Source: Segatella buccae ATCC 33574 (GTDB taxonomy: Bacteria; Bacteroidota; Bacteroidia; Bacteroidales; Bacteroidaceae). Taken from it: 64,000 bases of DNA. Of this stretch, positions 1-8,374 are shown piece after piece (position 1 is the stretch's first letter; each line of letters begins with the position of its first letter). Both the position numbers and the translations under genes were made by a program. A model generated the notes under the pieces. The model was given only the letters and a program-made list of their open reading frames with translations. It made no database searches and was not told where the DNA came from. Where the stretch lies: contig NZ_GL586311.1 of NCBI RefSeq assembly GCF_000184945.1, positions 661,426 to 725,425 on the forward strand, in the 5' to 3' direction.

Positions 1-288
1 GTGGCATCACAACTCTGCATGAGTCACCAACAACTGTATCGCAAAATCGTATCGCTCACAGGGGTAACACCCGCCACCTACATCATGCAGCTGCGCATGA
101 AACGCGCCCGTCTGCTTCTGGAAAACCATCCCGAGATGAATATCTTTGAGGTGGCCACGAGCTGCGGATTTGACGAGCCCAGCAATTTCACCCGTAATTT
201 CAGAAAGATATATGGTGTGCCGCCCACCCAATATGTGAAACGGGGAGCCCCCGATTGCAGTGCGGAAGAAAACAACGGAAAAGAATAG
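1..288 (+). CDS. C-terminal part of an AraC-family regulator (5' end outside window)
   Basis: The visible 95 codons form a nearly complete AraC-type DNA-binding domain: first helix-turn-helix around SHQQLYRKI, then the second half with EVATSCGFDEPSNFTRNFRK and the family-typical ending GVPPTQYVKR. The reading frame is open at base 1, so the GTG there is probably an internal valine and the gene starts upstream. In Bacteroidota this ending is typical of hybrid two-component systems that control polysaccharide loci, so this may be the tail of a second such sensor, but a stand-alone AraC protein cannot be excluded. The last residues (about 15) are hydrophilic and not part of the domain. A clear intrinsic terminator follows at 335-365. 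Confidence 0.85.
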   Translation: MASQLCMSHQQLYRKIVSLTGVTPATYIMQLRMKRARLLLENHPEMNIFEVATSCGFDEPSNFTRNFRKIYGVPPTQYVKRGAPDCSAEENNGKE

Positions 289-334
289 CCATATAAAAAG
301 ATATCACAGGAATATACTAATGGGAAAAAATCGA

Positions 335-365
335 CCGAAAGATGCTGTCTTTCGGCTTTTTCTTT
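335..365 (+). terminator. Intrinsic terminator after the AraC-type regulator
   Basis: CCGAAAGA at 335-342 pairs perfectly with TCTTTCGG at 348-355 around a 5-nt loop and is followed by CTTTTTCTTT. Its position shows that the next gene cannot start at the in-frame ATG at 342, which lies inside the hairpin. Confidence 0.85.
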
Positions 366-366
366 G

Positions 367-374
367 TAATTTTG
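367..374 (+). promoter_or_regulatory. Bacteroidota -7 box for the DUF2851 gene
   Basis: TAATTTTG fits the TAnnTTTG consensus and lies 27 bases before the chosen ATG at 402, just after the preceding terminator. I see no good -33 TTTG at the usual 19-21 bp spacing, so confidence is moderate. Confidence 0.45.
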
Positions 375-401
375 TCTGCCGATACTAAGACAAGAAAACG
401 C

Positions 402-1700
402 ATGGAACTATTGCTGCACTACTGCTGGAAACACAAGATATTCCCACTATCACCCCTCACCACCACCGACGGACACGCTGTGGAAGTGCTCGATCCGGGG
501 CTGCACAACACCAATGCCGGCCCCGACTTTTTCAATGCAAAAGTCAAAATCAACGACACCGTGTGGGTGGGAAACGTGGAGATTCACGACCGTGCAAGCG
601 ACTGGTTTGCCCACGGACACGACCACGACGGGCATTACGACAACGTGGTGCTACATGTGGCGGGAGAGATTGATGCCGATGTGCGCACGAGCAAGGGAGA
701 TTTTGTGCCGCAGATGCGCCTCGAAGTTCCGCCACACGTGAAGGCCCACTACAGCGAACTGCTTGCTGCCGACGCCTACCCGCCTTGTCACGCGGTGATA
801 CCTTCGCTCACACGACTGATGATGCACTCGTGGATGAGTGCCCTACAGACGGAGCGACTGGAGCTGAAGACCGAGGCCATAAACCGGCGCGTGTCGCAAT
901 GTGACGGCGACTGGGAGGCGGCTTACTTCGTGACTATGGCCCGTAACTATGGGTTCGGTATCAACGGAGACGCTTTTGAGCAGTGGGCTCTCAGCATTCC
1001 GCTGCACGCTGCCGACCACCATCGGGATGATCTTTTCCAGACGGAAGCCATCTTCATGGGCCAAGCGGGACTGCTCGATCCCGAGACCATTCCTGCCCAC
1101 TGCCGGCAAGACGCGCTGGAGGAAGGCTATTTTAACCGTCTTCGCAGCGAATATGAGTATCTGGCCCACAAGTTTTCGCTTCGCCCCATCGACCCGTCAT
1201 TGTGGCGATTCCTGCGACTGCGGCCACAAAACTTTCCGCATGTGCGCATATCGCAGTTGGCCAACCTCTACTACAAGCACCGCACAAGGCTCAGACTGTT
1301 GCTCGAAGCCGACACGGTGAAGGCTGCCGAGGAAGTGCTCCGCACATCCGTCACACCTTATTGGGAGACGCACTACACCTTCGGTTCGACCAGCACCCAC
1401 AATGAGAAGAATCTCTCACGGCAATCGCTCAACCTGCTGCTCATCAACACGGCCATACCCATGCTGTTTGCTTACGGCCGCTATAAATCGGACGAAAGAC
1501 TTTGCAACCGTGCATTCGACTTTCTCGAACAGCTCAAGGCTGAAAACAACCACATCGTCAGAATGTGGCAGCAGTGCGGACTTGTCGTGGAAACGGCCGG
1601 CGACTCGCAGGCACTCATACAACTGAAAAAGGAATACTGCGACCGCCGTGAGTGCCTGCGATGCCGGATAGGCTACGAATATATGCGCGCTACGCCATAA
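402..1700 (+). CDS. DUF2851 family protein
   Basis: A 432-residue protein beginning MELLLHYCWKHKIFPLSPL, the characteristic opening of the DUF2851 family, which is widespread in Bacteroidota and has no established function. Conserved-looking segments include LDPGLHNTNAGPDFFNAKVKI near the start, WVGNVEIH, and a C-terminal cluster of cysteines (EYCDRRECLRCRIG) that could bind metal. The gene is open up to 342, but that ATG lies inside the upstream terminator and the encoded extension resembles nothing; 402 matches the family start. No signal peptide is visible, so a cytoplasmic location is likely. It precedes a thioesterase and dprA on the same strand and may be co-transcribed with them. Confidence 0.85.
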   Translation: MELLLHYCWKHKIFPLSPLTTTDGHAVEVLDPGLHNTNAGPDFFNAKVKINDTVWVGNVEIHDRASDWFAHGHDHDGHYDNVVLHVAGEIDADVRTSKGDFVPQMRLEVPPHVKAHYSELLAADAYPPCHAVIPSLTRLMMHSWMSALQTERLELKTEAINRRVSQCDGDWEAAYFVTMARNYGFGINGDAFEQWALSIPLHAADHHRDDLFQTEAIFMGQAGLLDPETIPAHCRQDALEEGYFNRLRSEYEYLAHKFSLRPIDPSLWRFLRLRPQNFPHVRISQLANLYYKHRTRLRLLLEADTVKAAEEVLRTSVTPYWETHYTFGSTSTHNEKNLSRQSLNLLLINTAIPMLFAYGRYKSDERLCNRAFDFLEQLKAENNHIVRMWQQCGLVVETAGDSQALIQLKKEYCDRRECLRCRIGYEYMRATP

Positions 1701-1768
1701 ACAGGGCGCACAACTGACACAACACATACACCAAACAATAACTAAACACATTTTTAATTAGAACAATT

Positions 1769-2179
1769 ATGAGTAAGTACATCTTTGAAACCCGCATGGA
1801 AGTGCGTGACTACGAGTGTGACATCCAAGGCATCGTGAACAATGCCAACTATCTGCACTACACGGAACATACGCGCCATCTCTTTCTACAAAGCACGGGA
1901 CTGAGTTTCGCCGAGATGCATCAGCGCGGCGTTGATGCCGTGGTAGCCCGTATGAGCCTGCAATACAAGACACCGCTACGTTGTGATGACGAGTTTATCT
2001 CGCGCCTGTGGATGGAGAAACAGGGACTGCGCTACGTTTTCCATCAAGACATCTTCCGGGCTTCCGATGAGAAAATCTCGTTCCGGGCCACCGTAGAATT
2101 GGTGTGTCTCATCAATGGCCGATTGGCCAACAGTGACGAATACGACCGCGCTTTTGCTCCCTACATCGGGGAAAAGTAA
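1769..2179 (+). CDS. Acyl-CoA thioesterase, hot-dog fold (4HBT/YbgC-like)
   Basis: The 136-residue length and the motif around residues 10-30 (VRDYECDIQGIVNNANYLHY) are typical of single-domain 4-hydroxybenzoyl-CoA thioesterase-like proteins. The usual Y-x-V-D-xx-G-V-V-xxx-Y pattern is present with a Glu-Cys-Asp variant at the catalytic Asp region. These cytoplasmic enzymes hydrolyse acyl-CoA or acyl-ACP; the substrate cannot be read from sequence. The protein has no signal peptide. It follows the DUF2851 gene by 68 bases and precedes dprA, a housekeeping neighbourhood unrelated to the glycan genes further right. Confidence 0.88.
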   Translation: MSKYIFETRMEVRDYECDIQGIVNNANYLHYTEHTRHLFLQSTGLSFAEMHQRGVDAVVARMSLQYKTPLRCDDEFISRLWMEKQGLRYVFHQDIFRASDEKISFRATVELVCLINGRLANSDEYDRAFAPYIGEK

Positions 2180-2188
2180 AAGCAGGAA

Positions 2189-2259
2189 AAGGCAGAAATG
2201 TAAAAGAACAAAGGGAAGAATATTTCTCATTCTCTTCCCATCCTTTACCTTTCTGCCTT
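2189..2259 (+). terminator. Imperfect long hairpin after the thioesterase gene
   Basis: AAGGCAGAAA starting at 2189 pairs with a matching TTTCTGCCTT ending at 2259, and inner segments GTAAAAG and GGGAAG pair with CTTTAC and CTTCCC. There is no strong T-run after it. It may act as a terminator or mRNA-stability hairpin between the thioesterase and dprA. Confidence 0.4.
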
Positions 2260-2325
2260 CTCGTGCAACGTTTCCACCACGCTCCTATATTCCCGATTCT
2301 CCACCTTTCAATCACAACATAGCCC

Positions 2326-3453
2326 TTGGATCAACAGGAAATCATCAACACCATCGCCCTGACGCGCATCAACTACTTCACGCTTGCCGGGCTGCTCGAA
2401 CTCTACCGTTTGCTCGGGTCGGCCACGGAAGTGATAACCCACCGCCACAACATTCGTGACATACTGCCCGATGCCGGCGACCGGCTCATCGACTCGCTGG
2501 CCCGTCTCGACGAACCGCTGAAACGGGCTGAGGCGGAACTGGCCTACGACCTTGAGCACCACATCCAGCCGCTGACGCTCAACGACCCACGTTATCCGCA
2601 ACGCCTGAAGGAGTGTCCCGATGCACCGCTCATACTTTTCTACCTCGGCAACACCGACCTCAACCCTAAGCGGGTGATCAACATCGTGGGAACACGCCAC
2701 TGCACGACCTACGGACAAGACCTCATACGCCGTTTCGTGACCGACCTGCGGGCACTTTGCCCCGAGGTGCTCATCATAAGCGGGTTGGCCTACGGCGTAG
2801 ACATCAACGCACACAGGCAGGCTCTGACCAATGGATTTCCTACTGTGGGGGTACTGGCCCACGGCCTTGATGACCTCTATCCACCACGCCATCGGCAGAC
2901 GGCCATAGAGATGGTGAGTCACGGAGGTCTTGTTACCGAGTTTCTCACCCAGACCAACGCCGACAAAGTGAACTTCGTGCGGCGCAACCGTATCGTAGCA
3001 GGTATGTCAGATGCCTGCATTCTCGTGGAAAGTGCCGCCCGTGGCGGCGGCCTCATCACCACCGGCATCTCACAAAGCTACGGCCGCGATGTGTTTGCCT
3101 TTCCCGGAGCGGTGGGTGCCCCCTACTCTGCAGGCTGCAACAACCTCATCCGCGACAATGGTGCAGCCCTCATCACATCGGCCGAAGACTTCGTTAAGGC
3201 GATGGGATGGCAGACTGATGCCGCCATTCAAAAGGCCCATCGCAAAGGCATCGAACGCCAGCTATTCCCCTCTCTCTCGCCAGAGGAACAAGCGGTGGTA
3301 GATGTATTGCAACGCAATAACGACCTGCAAATCAACATGCTCAGTGTACAGTCGGGGCTAACTATCAGTCGACTGACCGCCCTTCTCTTCCAATTAGAAA
3401 TGAAAGGCGTGATAAAGCCTTTGGCCGGCGGAATGTATCATCTGCTGATGTAA
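2326..3453 (+). CDS. dprA: DNA-processing protein DprA
   Basis: A 375-residue DprA/Smf protein. It has a short N-terminal helical region, then the Rossmann-like core with INIVGTRHCTTYGQDL, LIISGLAYGVDINAHRQAL and a later VNFVRRNRIVAGMSDACILVES segment, and a C-terminal winged-helix-like region from about residue 310. DprA binds single-stranded DNA and loads RecA during natural transformation; the family is present in many species not known to be competent. The start is TTG: an in-frame TAG lies directly upstream (2320-2322), so nothing longer is possible, and the first internal ATG would remove conserved sequence. It converges with dusB on the other strand. Confidence 0.93.
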   Translation: MDQQEIINTIALTRINYFTLAGLLELYRLLGSATEVITHRHNIRDILPDAGDRLIDSLARLDEPLKRAEAELAYDLEHHIQPLTLNDPRYPQRLKECPDAPLILFYLGNTDLNPKRVINIVGTRHCTTYGQDLIRRFVTDLRALCPEVLIISGLAYGVDINAHRQALTNGFPTVGVLAHGLDDLYPPRHRQTAIEMVSHGGLVTEFLTQTNADKVNFVRRNRIVAGMSDACILVESAARGGGLITTGISQSYGRDVFAFPGAVGAPYSAGCNNLIRDNGAALITSAEDFVKAMGWQTDAAIQKAHRKGIERQLFPSLSPEEQAVVDVLQRNNDLQINMLSVQSGLTISRLTALLFQLEMKGVIKPLAGGMYHLLM

Positions 3454-3516
3454 GGAATCGGGTAGGTATAAAACACTCTTCAAAACACAAACATTCTTTT
3501 TCCAACCCAAGCCCGT

Positions 3517-4482
3517 TTACTCCCTTCGGTCTTTCACAGAAGGGTCGGGGGTGAGATTTTTCAATATCCCCATCAACTCCTCCACCGTCGTAGCCCGTAG
3601 CATGGCAATACGCGTCTGTCGGAAATTGGGAATACCCTTGAATATCGGACTGGCCGCCAAGTGGCGGCGTGTGTGCAGAATGCCCCGATATTCGCCAATG
3701 CGCTCCACATTGATGCGCAGTTGCTCCTCAAGCACTCCTATTTTTTCTTCATACGTCAGCGGCTGCTCCGAGAACAGCCACGGCTGTCCGAATGTCGCCC
3801 GTCCGATCATCACGGCATCCACTCCATAGCGGTCGAACGCCTCGTGGGCCTCGGCAATGGAGCCAATATCACCATTGCCGATGATCGGAATATGGATGCG
3901 CGGATTGTTTTTCACCTCGCCTATGAGCGACCAGTCGGCTTCTCCCGTGTACATCTGACTGCGTGTGCGCCCATGAATGGTGAGTGCTTGGATGCCGCAG
4001 TCTTGCAGTTGTTCAGCCAGTTCGGAGATGATGAGATTGTTGCTGTCCCAACCCAGCCGGGTCTTCACCGTCACGGGCACCTTCACCGCCTTTACCACTT
4101 CGCGCGTAATGTCAAGCATCAGCGGAACGTTTTTCAGCATTCCGGCTCCGGCCCCTTTCCCGGCCACTTTCTTCACCGGGCAACCGAAATTGATATCTAT
4201 GACATCCGGACGCGCCTGTTCCACAATACGGGCAGCCTCTACCATATCTTCCACCGTGCGCCCGTATATCTGTATGCCCACGGGCCGCTCCTCATCGCTG
4301 ATGGTGAGCTTCGACACCGTCGACTTGATGGAACGCACGAGTGCCTCTGCCGACACAAATTCCGTGTACACCATTGCCGCCCCGAAACGCTTGCAAAGCA
4401 TCCGGAAACCGATATCCGTCACATCTTCCATCGGAGCGAGGAACAACGGACGGGAGCCAAATTCTATATTGCCTATCTTCAT
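3517..4482 (-). CDS. dusB: tRNA-dihydrouridine synthase (DusB-like)
   Basis: A 321-residue flavoenzyme of the Dus family that reduces uridine to dihydrouridine in tRNA D-loops. It has the FMN-binding opening (PLFLAPMEDVTDIGFR), the catalytic-cysteine motif INFGCPVKKV, VKTRLGW, LTIHGRTRSQMY and PIIGNGDI, in the order expected for a TIM barrel followed by a helical tRNA-binding part. Length is normal. A TAATTTTG -7 box sits only 8 bases upstream of the ATG, so the transcript is probably leaderless or nearly so. It converges with dprA. Confidence 0.95.
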   Translation of the reverse strand: MKIGNIEFGSRPLFLAPMEDVTDIGFRMLCKRFGAAMVYTEFVSAEALVRSIKSTVSKLTISDEERPVGIQIYGRTVEDMVEAARIVEQARPDVIDINFGCPVKKVAGKGAGAGMLKNVPLMLDITREVVKAVKVPVTVKTRLGWDSNNLIISELAEQLQDCGIQALTIHGRTRSQMYTGEADWSLIGEVKNNPRIHIPIIGNGDIGSIAEAHEAFDRYGVDAVMIGRATFGQPWLFSEQPLTYEEKIGVLEEQLRINVERIGEYRGILHTRRHLAASPIFKGIPNFRQTRIAMLRATTVEELMGILKNLTPDPSVKDRRE

Positions 4483-4489
4483 TTGGCTG

Positions 4490-4497
4490 CAAAATTA
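4490..4497 (-). promoter_or_regulatory. -7 box immediately upstream of dusB
   Basis: On the minus strand the sequence reads TAATTTTG, fitting TAnnTTTG. The start codon of dusB follows after only 7 bases, close to where transcription would begin. Confidence 0.5.
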
Positions 4498-4563
4498 CAA
4501 AGAAAAAAGGAATTTTTAAAGATTCAAAAGGGAATCTAAAAGTTTAAAAGGAAAAAATATCTG

Positions 4564-4630
4564 ATAGCTGTATCGGTCAAGAAAAGGTTTATGCTCTATG
4601 TATATTCCTTTCTTTGACCGATACAGCTAT
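4564..4630 (-). terminator. Long inverted repeat terminating the GH43 gene
   Basis: A 24-base arm at 4564-4587 (starts ATAGCTGTATCGGTCAA) is matched by its near-perfect reverse complement at 4607-4630, with one mismatch and a 19-nt loop. Read on the minus strand it follows the GH43 stop codon (4639) by 8 bases and is followed by a T-rich stretch, as expected of a terminator. The stem is unusually long for one. Confidence 0.7.
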
Positions 4631-4638
4631 TCTTGTTT

Positions 4639-6324
4639 TTAAGAGCCTTTAGCCGTAGCGTATAATCCGATGCAGGCTCCGATGAATCCGCCGCTCCTGT
4701 GAGTACTCAGATTGACGGCATCGACACCGCGGGCGAGCAACTGCCACGGACCGTCGGCCACGGCATAATAGAAGTCGTAGTAGCGACCGTGACCGTCTAT
4801 TTTCAGTCGCAAGGGCTTGTCGGCGTCGGCCTCGTCGAGAAAAGCTGAAGCGATGATGGCATTCACACGCTCGGAACGTGTGAGCACCACAGCGAGACGC
4901 CCGTTGAGTCGAGTCTTGCCCATCACAAAATTATATTCCTCGTTCTGCAAGAGCGCGAGTCCGGCCAACTGCTTGTCGCTGGCAGGGTGAAAAGCTACAC
5001 GGGTCTCGGCCGAAAACACGGTGTGCTGCTGGCGACAGAACACGGCTGAGAGAGGCTCACGCTGCGAGATGTCTGCGGGCAGGGCATTGATAGTCAACCC
5101 ATCGGCTCCGAGACTGTAAAACTGCGACGGATTGCGGAGAAACATCCAACGCCCGTCCAGTCTGTCTCCGGCAAAACGGTCGGTATAGGCAAAATTACCC
5201 GTGGTTGCGACCGCTCCGACCGGCACGGCCTTTTGCATTTTCTGCTGCCACGGCTTCATCGCGAGCACCGTGGGCACAGCTTTCTCCTTATCCAAAATCA
5301 CGGGCCACCCATTCTTCCACGCCACGGGCAGCAGATAGGTGTCGCGCCCGGTGTTGTAGTAGTCAGCTTCGTAGGGTCGGCAACCGAGGAACACGGCCCA
5401 CCAGTCACCCTCTTTCGACTGCACGAGGTCGGCATGTCCCGTGCTCGTCACAATGTCGGGCCGGTTGGGGTCAAGTCCTGTGCGCTGCGTGAGTATCGGG
5501 TTGTCAGGGTTCTCCTCCCACGGCCCCATGGGGCTCTTGCTCCGGAAAATCACTTCACTGTGCCAATCGCCCGTACCACCTTCGGCACACATGAGATAAT
5601 AGTATTTGCCGATGCGGTAGAGATGAGGGCCTTCAATCCAGATGGGGCGTTTCTCCACATGCGTGCCTCCACGCACAATCTGCTTGTAGTCGCCGACGAT
5701 GCTGTCGCCCTCGGTGTCAAAACGGAAAATGCGGATGGCCCGCTGGCCCTCATAGTCGGCCCCACCGTCAACGGGCGCATTGTGCACGATGTATCCCGCG
5801 CCGTCCTTGTCGAAGAAAAACGACGGGTCGATGCCGTCTATCTTGCGCAGGTATATCGGTTCGCTCCAACCCTTGGCAGGGTCTTTCGACTTCACATAGA
5901 AGTTGCCTGCCCCCACGTTGGTGGTAATCATGTAGAACGTCTTGTTCTTGGGGTTGTAGCTGATGGCCGGGGCGAAGATGCCCCCACTCACTTTCTGCCG
6001 GGCCAAGGGCACTTGCGAGGGACGGTCAAGCACATGACCTGCGGGTGTCCAGTGTACAAGGTCTTTGCTCGTGGAGAGCGGCACACCGGGGAAAAAGGAA
6101 AACGAGGAGTTGACCATATAATAGGTATCCCCCACCCTGCATATCGACGGGTCGGGATAAAAACCGGCCAGAATGGGGTTGAAAAATTCGCGTCCGGCAT
6201 CTATCTGTTTCCGGAAACGCGGTTCGTCGCCTTGATAGCTGAAATAACTGAAAGTGGCCTGCTGTGCCCGCGGAGCGAGCGAAACCAACAGCAGCGCAGC
6301 ACCTAAGAGAGTCTTCTTGTTCAT
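4639..6324 (-). CDS. GH43 beta-xylosidase / alpha-L-arabinofuranosidase
   Basis: A 561-residue secreted enzyme with signal peptide (cleavage likely after PRAQQA). The five-bladed propeller carries the three GH43 acidic residues: Asp58 in FYPDPS, Asp166 in DGIDPSFF and Glu231 in IWIEGPHL. From about residue 370 follows a concanavalin-like beta-sandwich of the kind found C-terminal in GH43 xylosidases. The family cleaves xylose or arabinofuranose from xylo-oligosaccharides and arabinoxylan; sequence alone does not decide which. The gene stands alone between two strong terminal structures, but its function matches the xylan genes further right. A TACCTTTG -7 box lies at 6361-6368. Confidence 0.88.
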   Translation of the reverse strand: MNKKTLLGAALLLVSLAPRAQQATFSYFSYQGDEPRFRKQIDAGREFFNPILAGFYPDPSICRVGDTYYMVNSSFSFFPGVPLSTSKDLVHWTPAGHVLDRPSQVPLARQKVSGGIFAPAISYNPKNKTFYMITTNVGAGNFYVKSKDPAKGWSEPIYLRKIDGIDPSFFFDKDGAGYIVHNAPVDGGADYEGQRAIRIFRFDTEGDSIVGDYKQIVRGGTHVEKRPIWIEGPHLYRIGKYYYLMCAEGGTGDWHSEVIFRSKSPMGPWEENPDNPILTQRTGLDPNRPDIVTSTGHADLVQSKEGDWWAVFLGCRPYEADYYNTGRDTYLLPVAWKNGWPVILDKEKAVPTVLAMKPWQQKMQKAVPVGAVATTGNFAYTDRFAGDRLDGRWMFLRNPSQFYSLGADGLTINALPADISQREPLSAVFCRQQHTVFSAETRVAFHPASDKQLAGLALLQNEEYNFVMGKTRLNGRLAVVLTRSERVNAIIASAFLDEADADKPLRLKIDGHGRYYDFYYAVADGPWQLLARGVDAVNLSTHRSGGFIGACIGLYATAKGS

Positions 6325-6360
6325 GATATATCGTTATTTTTCCATTGATATTTCCGTGGA

Positions 6361-6368
6361 CAAAGGTA
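6361..6368 (-). promoter_or_regulatory. -7 box for the GH43 gene
   Basis: Reads TACCTTTG on the minus strand, 36 bases upstream of the ATG at 6324. No convincing -33 TTTG at standard spacing. Confidence 0.45.
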
Positions 6369-6468
6369 GAACAAATCCCCTCAAAACTCCCTCTCATTTG
6401 TTTCATAAAACTTCGTGTATCTATCATTTTGGGCAGCCTTGGCAAAAAGCTGTCTTAAAAATGCAGCA

Positions 6469-6555
6469 ATCGGCTCATTTCCGAACAAAACAAGCACAAA
6501 ATCGGCTCAAGACGAACAGATATCCAAGAATAATATCGTATCTTTGAGCCGATAA
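6469..6555. repeat. Three copies of ATCGGCTCA around a +strand promoter
   Basis: ATCGGCTCA occurs directly at 6469-6477 and again near 6501-6509, and in inverted form (TGAGCCGAT) at 6546-6554, right after a TATCTTTG -7 box at 6539-6546. The arrangement could be an operator for the downstream protease-like gene or for the divergent GH43 gene. The rest of the 307-base divergent region is AT-rich with no gene. Confidence 0.4.
6539..6546 (+). promoter_or_regulatory. -7 box for the aspartyl-protease-like gene
   Basis: TATCTTTG matches TAnnTTTG; the start codon is 85 bases downstream. No clear -33 box. The leader between them contains an imperfect inverted repeat at 6567-6582 and 6597-6612 (13 of 16 positions pair). 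Confidence 0.5.
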
Positions 6556-6631
6556 ACAGGATTAAACCCATCGGTAGAATTAAGCACGCACTAAACTAAT
6601 TCCACCAACGGGTAAATTTCATAATACATCT

Positions 6632-7843
6632 ATGATACGACTTTATTTACCCAGACTATCAACTCTCATAGTGGCCATTTGTGTCTCTTCCTGCCTATCT
6701 GCTTTTGGCAGAGCTAAAGAATTGGATCTGTTTACGGTTGAGAAAAGCAATTTCGTCGATACCATCCCTATTGAATATAGAAAAGGTCAAATACTTGTGC
6801 CTGTAAGCATTGACGGCAAGAAGTTTCGCTTTTGCTTGGATACGGGTACCAACTGCTTTGTTTTCAATGCAGACAGGGACATCCCGCATCGGCCTGCCGG
6901 AATCAAAGAAGTGGTCAGTGATGTTTCCAACCTATCCAAAGAACATGACCTCGCCAGAGTAGACAGCCTATATATGGGGAATATACTTATAAAAAACACA
7001 ACCGGGCTGCTCTCCCAACAACCAATCTTCAGTTGCTACAATGACGGCCTGATTGGGTTCAACCTTATAGATAAAGGCTATACCATAAAGATTGACTTAC
7101 AGACAAACTTACTGATAGTTACAGACAAAAGAAACTTTTTCAACCACGAAAAGGGTATTTGCTTCAAATATATAACCAAATCCGGGCAGCCATATTTTAA
7201 AACCAACATATCCGGAGGGGGTACGGTATATTCTTTATTTGACACCGGCAGGCCCACATTATTTGAAATGAACAAGAAAGAAGTATATGATTTTTTTGCC
7301 AAACGAAACAATTCCAAGGGCGATTCTGACTTTTTGAGCCAAGTGGTCTGGAGCGGTTATGGTGTATCTAAAATAGGCGCGAACGGCGTTACTCCCGCAG
7401 AAGAACATGTGTTTATGAATCTTAGGAACTTGAGCATAGGGAAACTGACACTATCCAATGTCAACATAGAAGTAAGAAACGGATTTTGTGCCTACGGCAG
7501 CAAAATCCTTGAATACGGCAGTTTGATTATCAACCCATACAATCACACGTTCACCTTCCAACCTTACAATAAATCAGACAGGATAAGCATAGACGGAAAA
7601 ACCACGAATCTGTTGTTTGTGGTTGAAAACAACAAAACTGTTGTGGGATTGGTCAATCCACAAAGCGAAGCCTACATGAAAGGGGCAAGAGTCGGGGACG
7701 AATTGATTGAAATGGACAGTATGTCCATATCCGACTTTTGCACCTTCAGCGACATGGTGTGGAAAAACAAAGACAATCCATATTATTCGCTCAAACTACT
7801 TGACAAGTCAGGCCATATAAAGGAAATGACGATAAAGAGATAG
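6632..7843 (+). CDS. Retropepsin-like aspartyl protease with PDZ domain
   Basis: A 403-residue exported protein. The N-terminus is hydrophobic and has a possible lipobox at VSSC. Residues 50-75 carry the pepsin/retropepsin pattern VSIDGKKFRFCLDTGTNCFV, with the catalytic DTG; a second lobe has SLFDTGRPTLF near residue 203, so both Asp-Thr-Gly motifs are present. The C-terminal 90 residues resemble a PDZ domain (GLVNPQSEAYMKGARVGDEL). Similar aspartyl-protease/PDZ proteins are common in Bacteroidota but their substrates are unknown. Codons and bases are visibly more AT-rich than in the flanking genes, suggesting separate acquisition. It has no obvious link to glycan use. Confidence 0.8.
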   Translation: MIRLYLPRLSTLIVAICVSSCLSAFGRAKELDLFTVEKSNFVDTIPIEYRKGQILVPVSIDGKKFRFCLDTGTNCFVFNADRDIPHRPAGIKEVVSDVSNLSKEHDLARVDSLYMGNILIKNTTGLLSQQPIFSCYNDGLIGFNLIDKGYTIKIDLQTNLLIVTDKRNFFNHEKGICFKYITKSGQPYFKTNISGGGTVYSLFDTGRPTLFEMNKKEVYDFFAKRNNSKGDSDFLSQVVWSGYGVSKIGANGVTPAEEHVFMNLRNLSIGKLTLSNVNIEVRNGFCAYGSKILEYGSLIINPYNHTFTFQPYNKSDRISIDGKTTNLLFVVENNKTVVGLVNPQSEAYMKGARVGDELIEMDSMSISDFCTFSDMVWKNKDNPYYSLKLLDKSGHIKEMTIKR

Positions 7844-8165
7844 GGGCCATAGATGAGCAAAAGAGAGTGGGCACATGATATAGCACGAACTATTAAAGAT
7901 TGAGAAAAAGCCTTACATGGAGTTTTTTTTACGCCCATTTTTCCATCTCGTCCCATTCGTTTTATCTGCCAAATCCGCCCTATCAATTTTCTCACTTGGC
8001 CCAAACGACCTTGCAAAACAGCCACACTTGGAAGCTCACTCAGGCCGAATGACAATCCAAAAGAGGCCGTTTCATCGGATCAGTCAGGCCGAATCGCATT
8101 TCAAAACAGGCATGGGAAGCCCCCTTCAGGGGGTTGGGAGTCCTTAGATGGATTGGAAACTAAAA

Positions 8166-8191
8166 AAGGGAAACACTTGCGTGCTTCCCTT
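8166..8191 (-). ncRNA. Hairpin with T-run at the head of element R copy 1
   Basis: On the minus strand AAGGGAAGCAC pairs with GTGTTTCCCTT (one G-U) around the tetraloop GCAA, followed by TTTT. It begins about 7 bases after the -7 box, so any RNA made from that promoter would start with this hairpin. Whether it is a terminator giving a very short RNA or a 5' protective stem is open. Confidence 0.45.
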
Positions 8192-8198
8192 GCCAATG

Positions 8199-8230
8199 CA
8201 AAGATACGATGAAAACGGGGAAAATGCAAA
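8199..8230 (-). promoter_or_regulatory. Promoter in element R copy 1
   Basis: On the minus strand a -33 TTTG (8227-8230) is followed after exactly 20 bases by TATCTTTG (8199-8206), a full match to the Bacteroidota promoter consensus. Confidence 0.7.
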
Positions 8231-8287
8231 TCGGCGGCGAATAATATTGACAACACAAAAGACATCACCCCCACTCTCCCCAAAGGG

Positions 8288-8322
8288 CAAAAAGAAAGCC
8301 GCATCGTCGCGACGCAGCTTTC
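8288..8322 (-). terminator. Terminator of the xus operon
   Basis: On the minus strand a 29-base hairpin (arms GAAAGC and GCTTTC with further internal pairing) is followed by TTTTTG. It lies 53 bases after the xyn10C stop codon. Confidence 0.7.
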
Positions 8323-8374
8323 AAAGAAACCAAATGCTCATGAAATACTATTCATGATTATCGATAATTACGCT

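Larger units (their letters stand above)
7875..8230 (-). repeat. Dispersed element R, copy 1 (diverged)
   Basis: This non-coding stretch is homologous to 23466-23898 (same orientation) and 59036-59473 (inverted). Shared landmarks read on the minus strand are: promoter, 11-bp hairpin with T-run, AGTTTCCAATCCA, a CCCCCT/AGGGGG mini-hairpin, and a long segment containing TTGCAAGGTCGTTTGGGC. Copy 1 is the most diverged and lacks the outer part seen in the other two. It fills most of the 531-base gap between the protease-like gene and xyn10C. Confidence 0.85.

Noticed and set aside
342..401. 20-codon N-terminal extension of the DUF2851 protein
   Set aside because: The ATG lies inside the upstream terminator hairpin and the extension is unlike the family start at 402.
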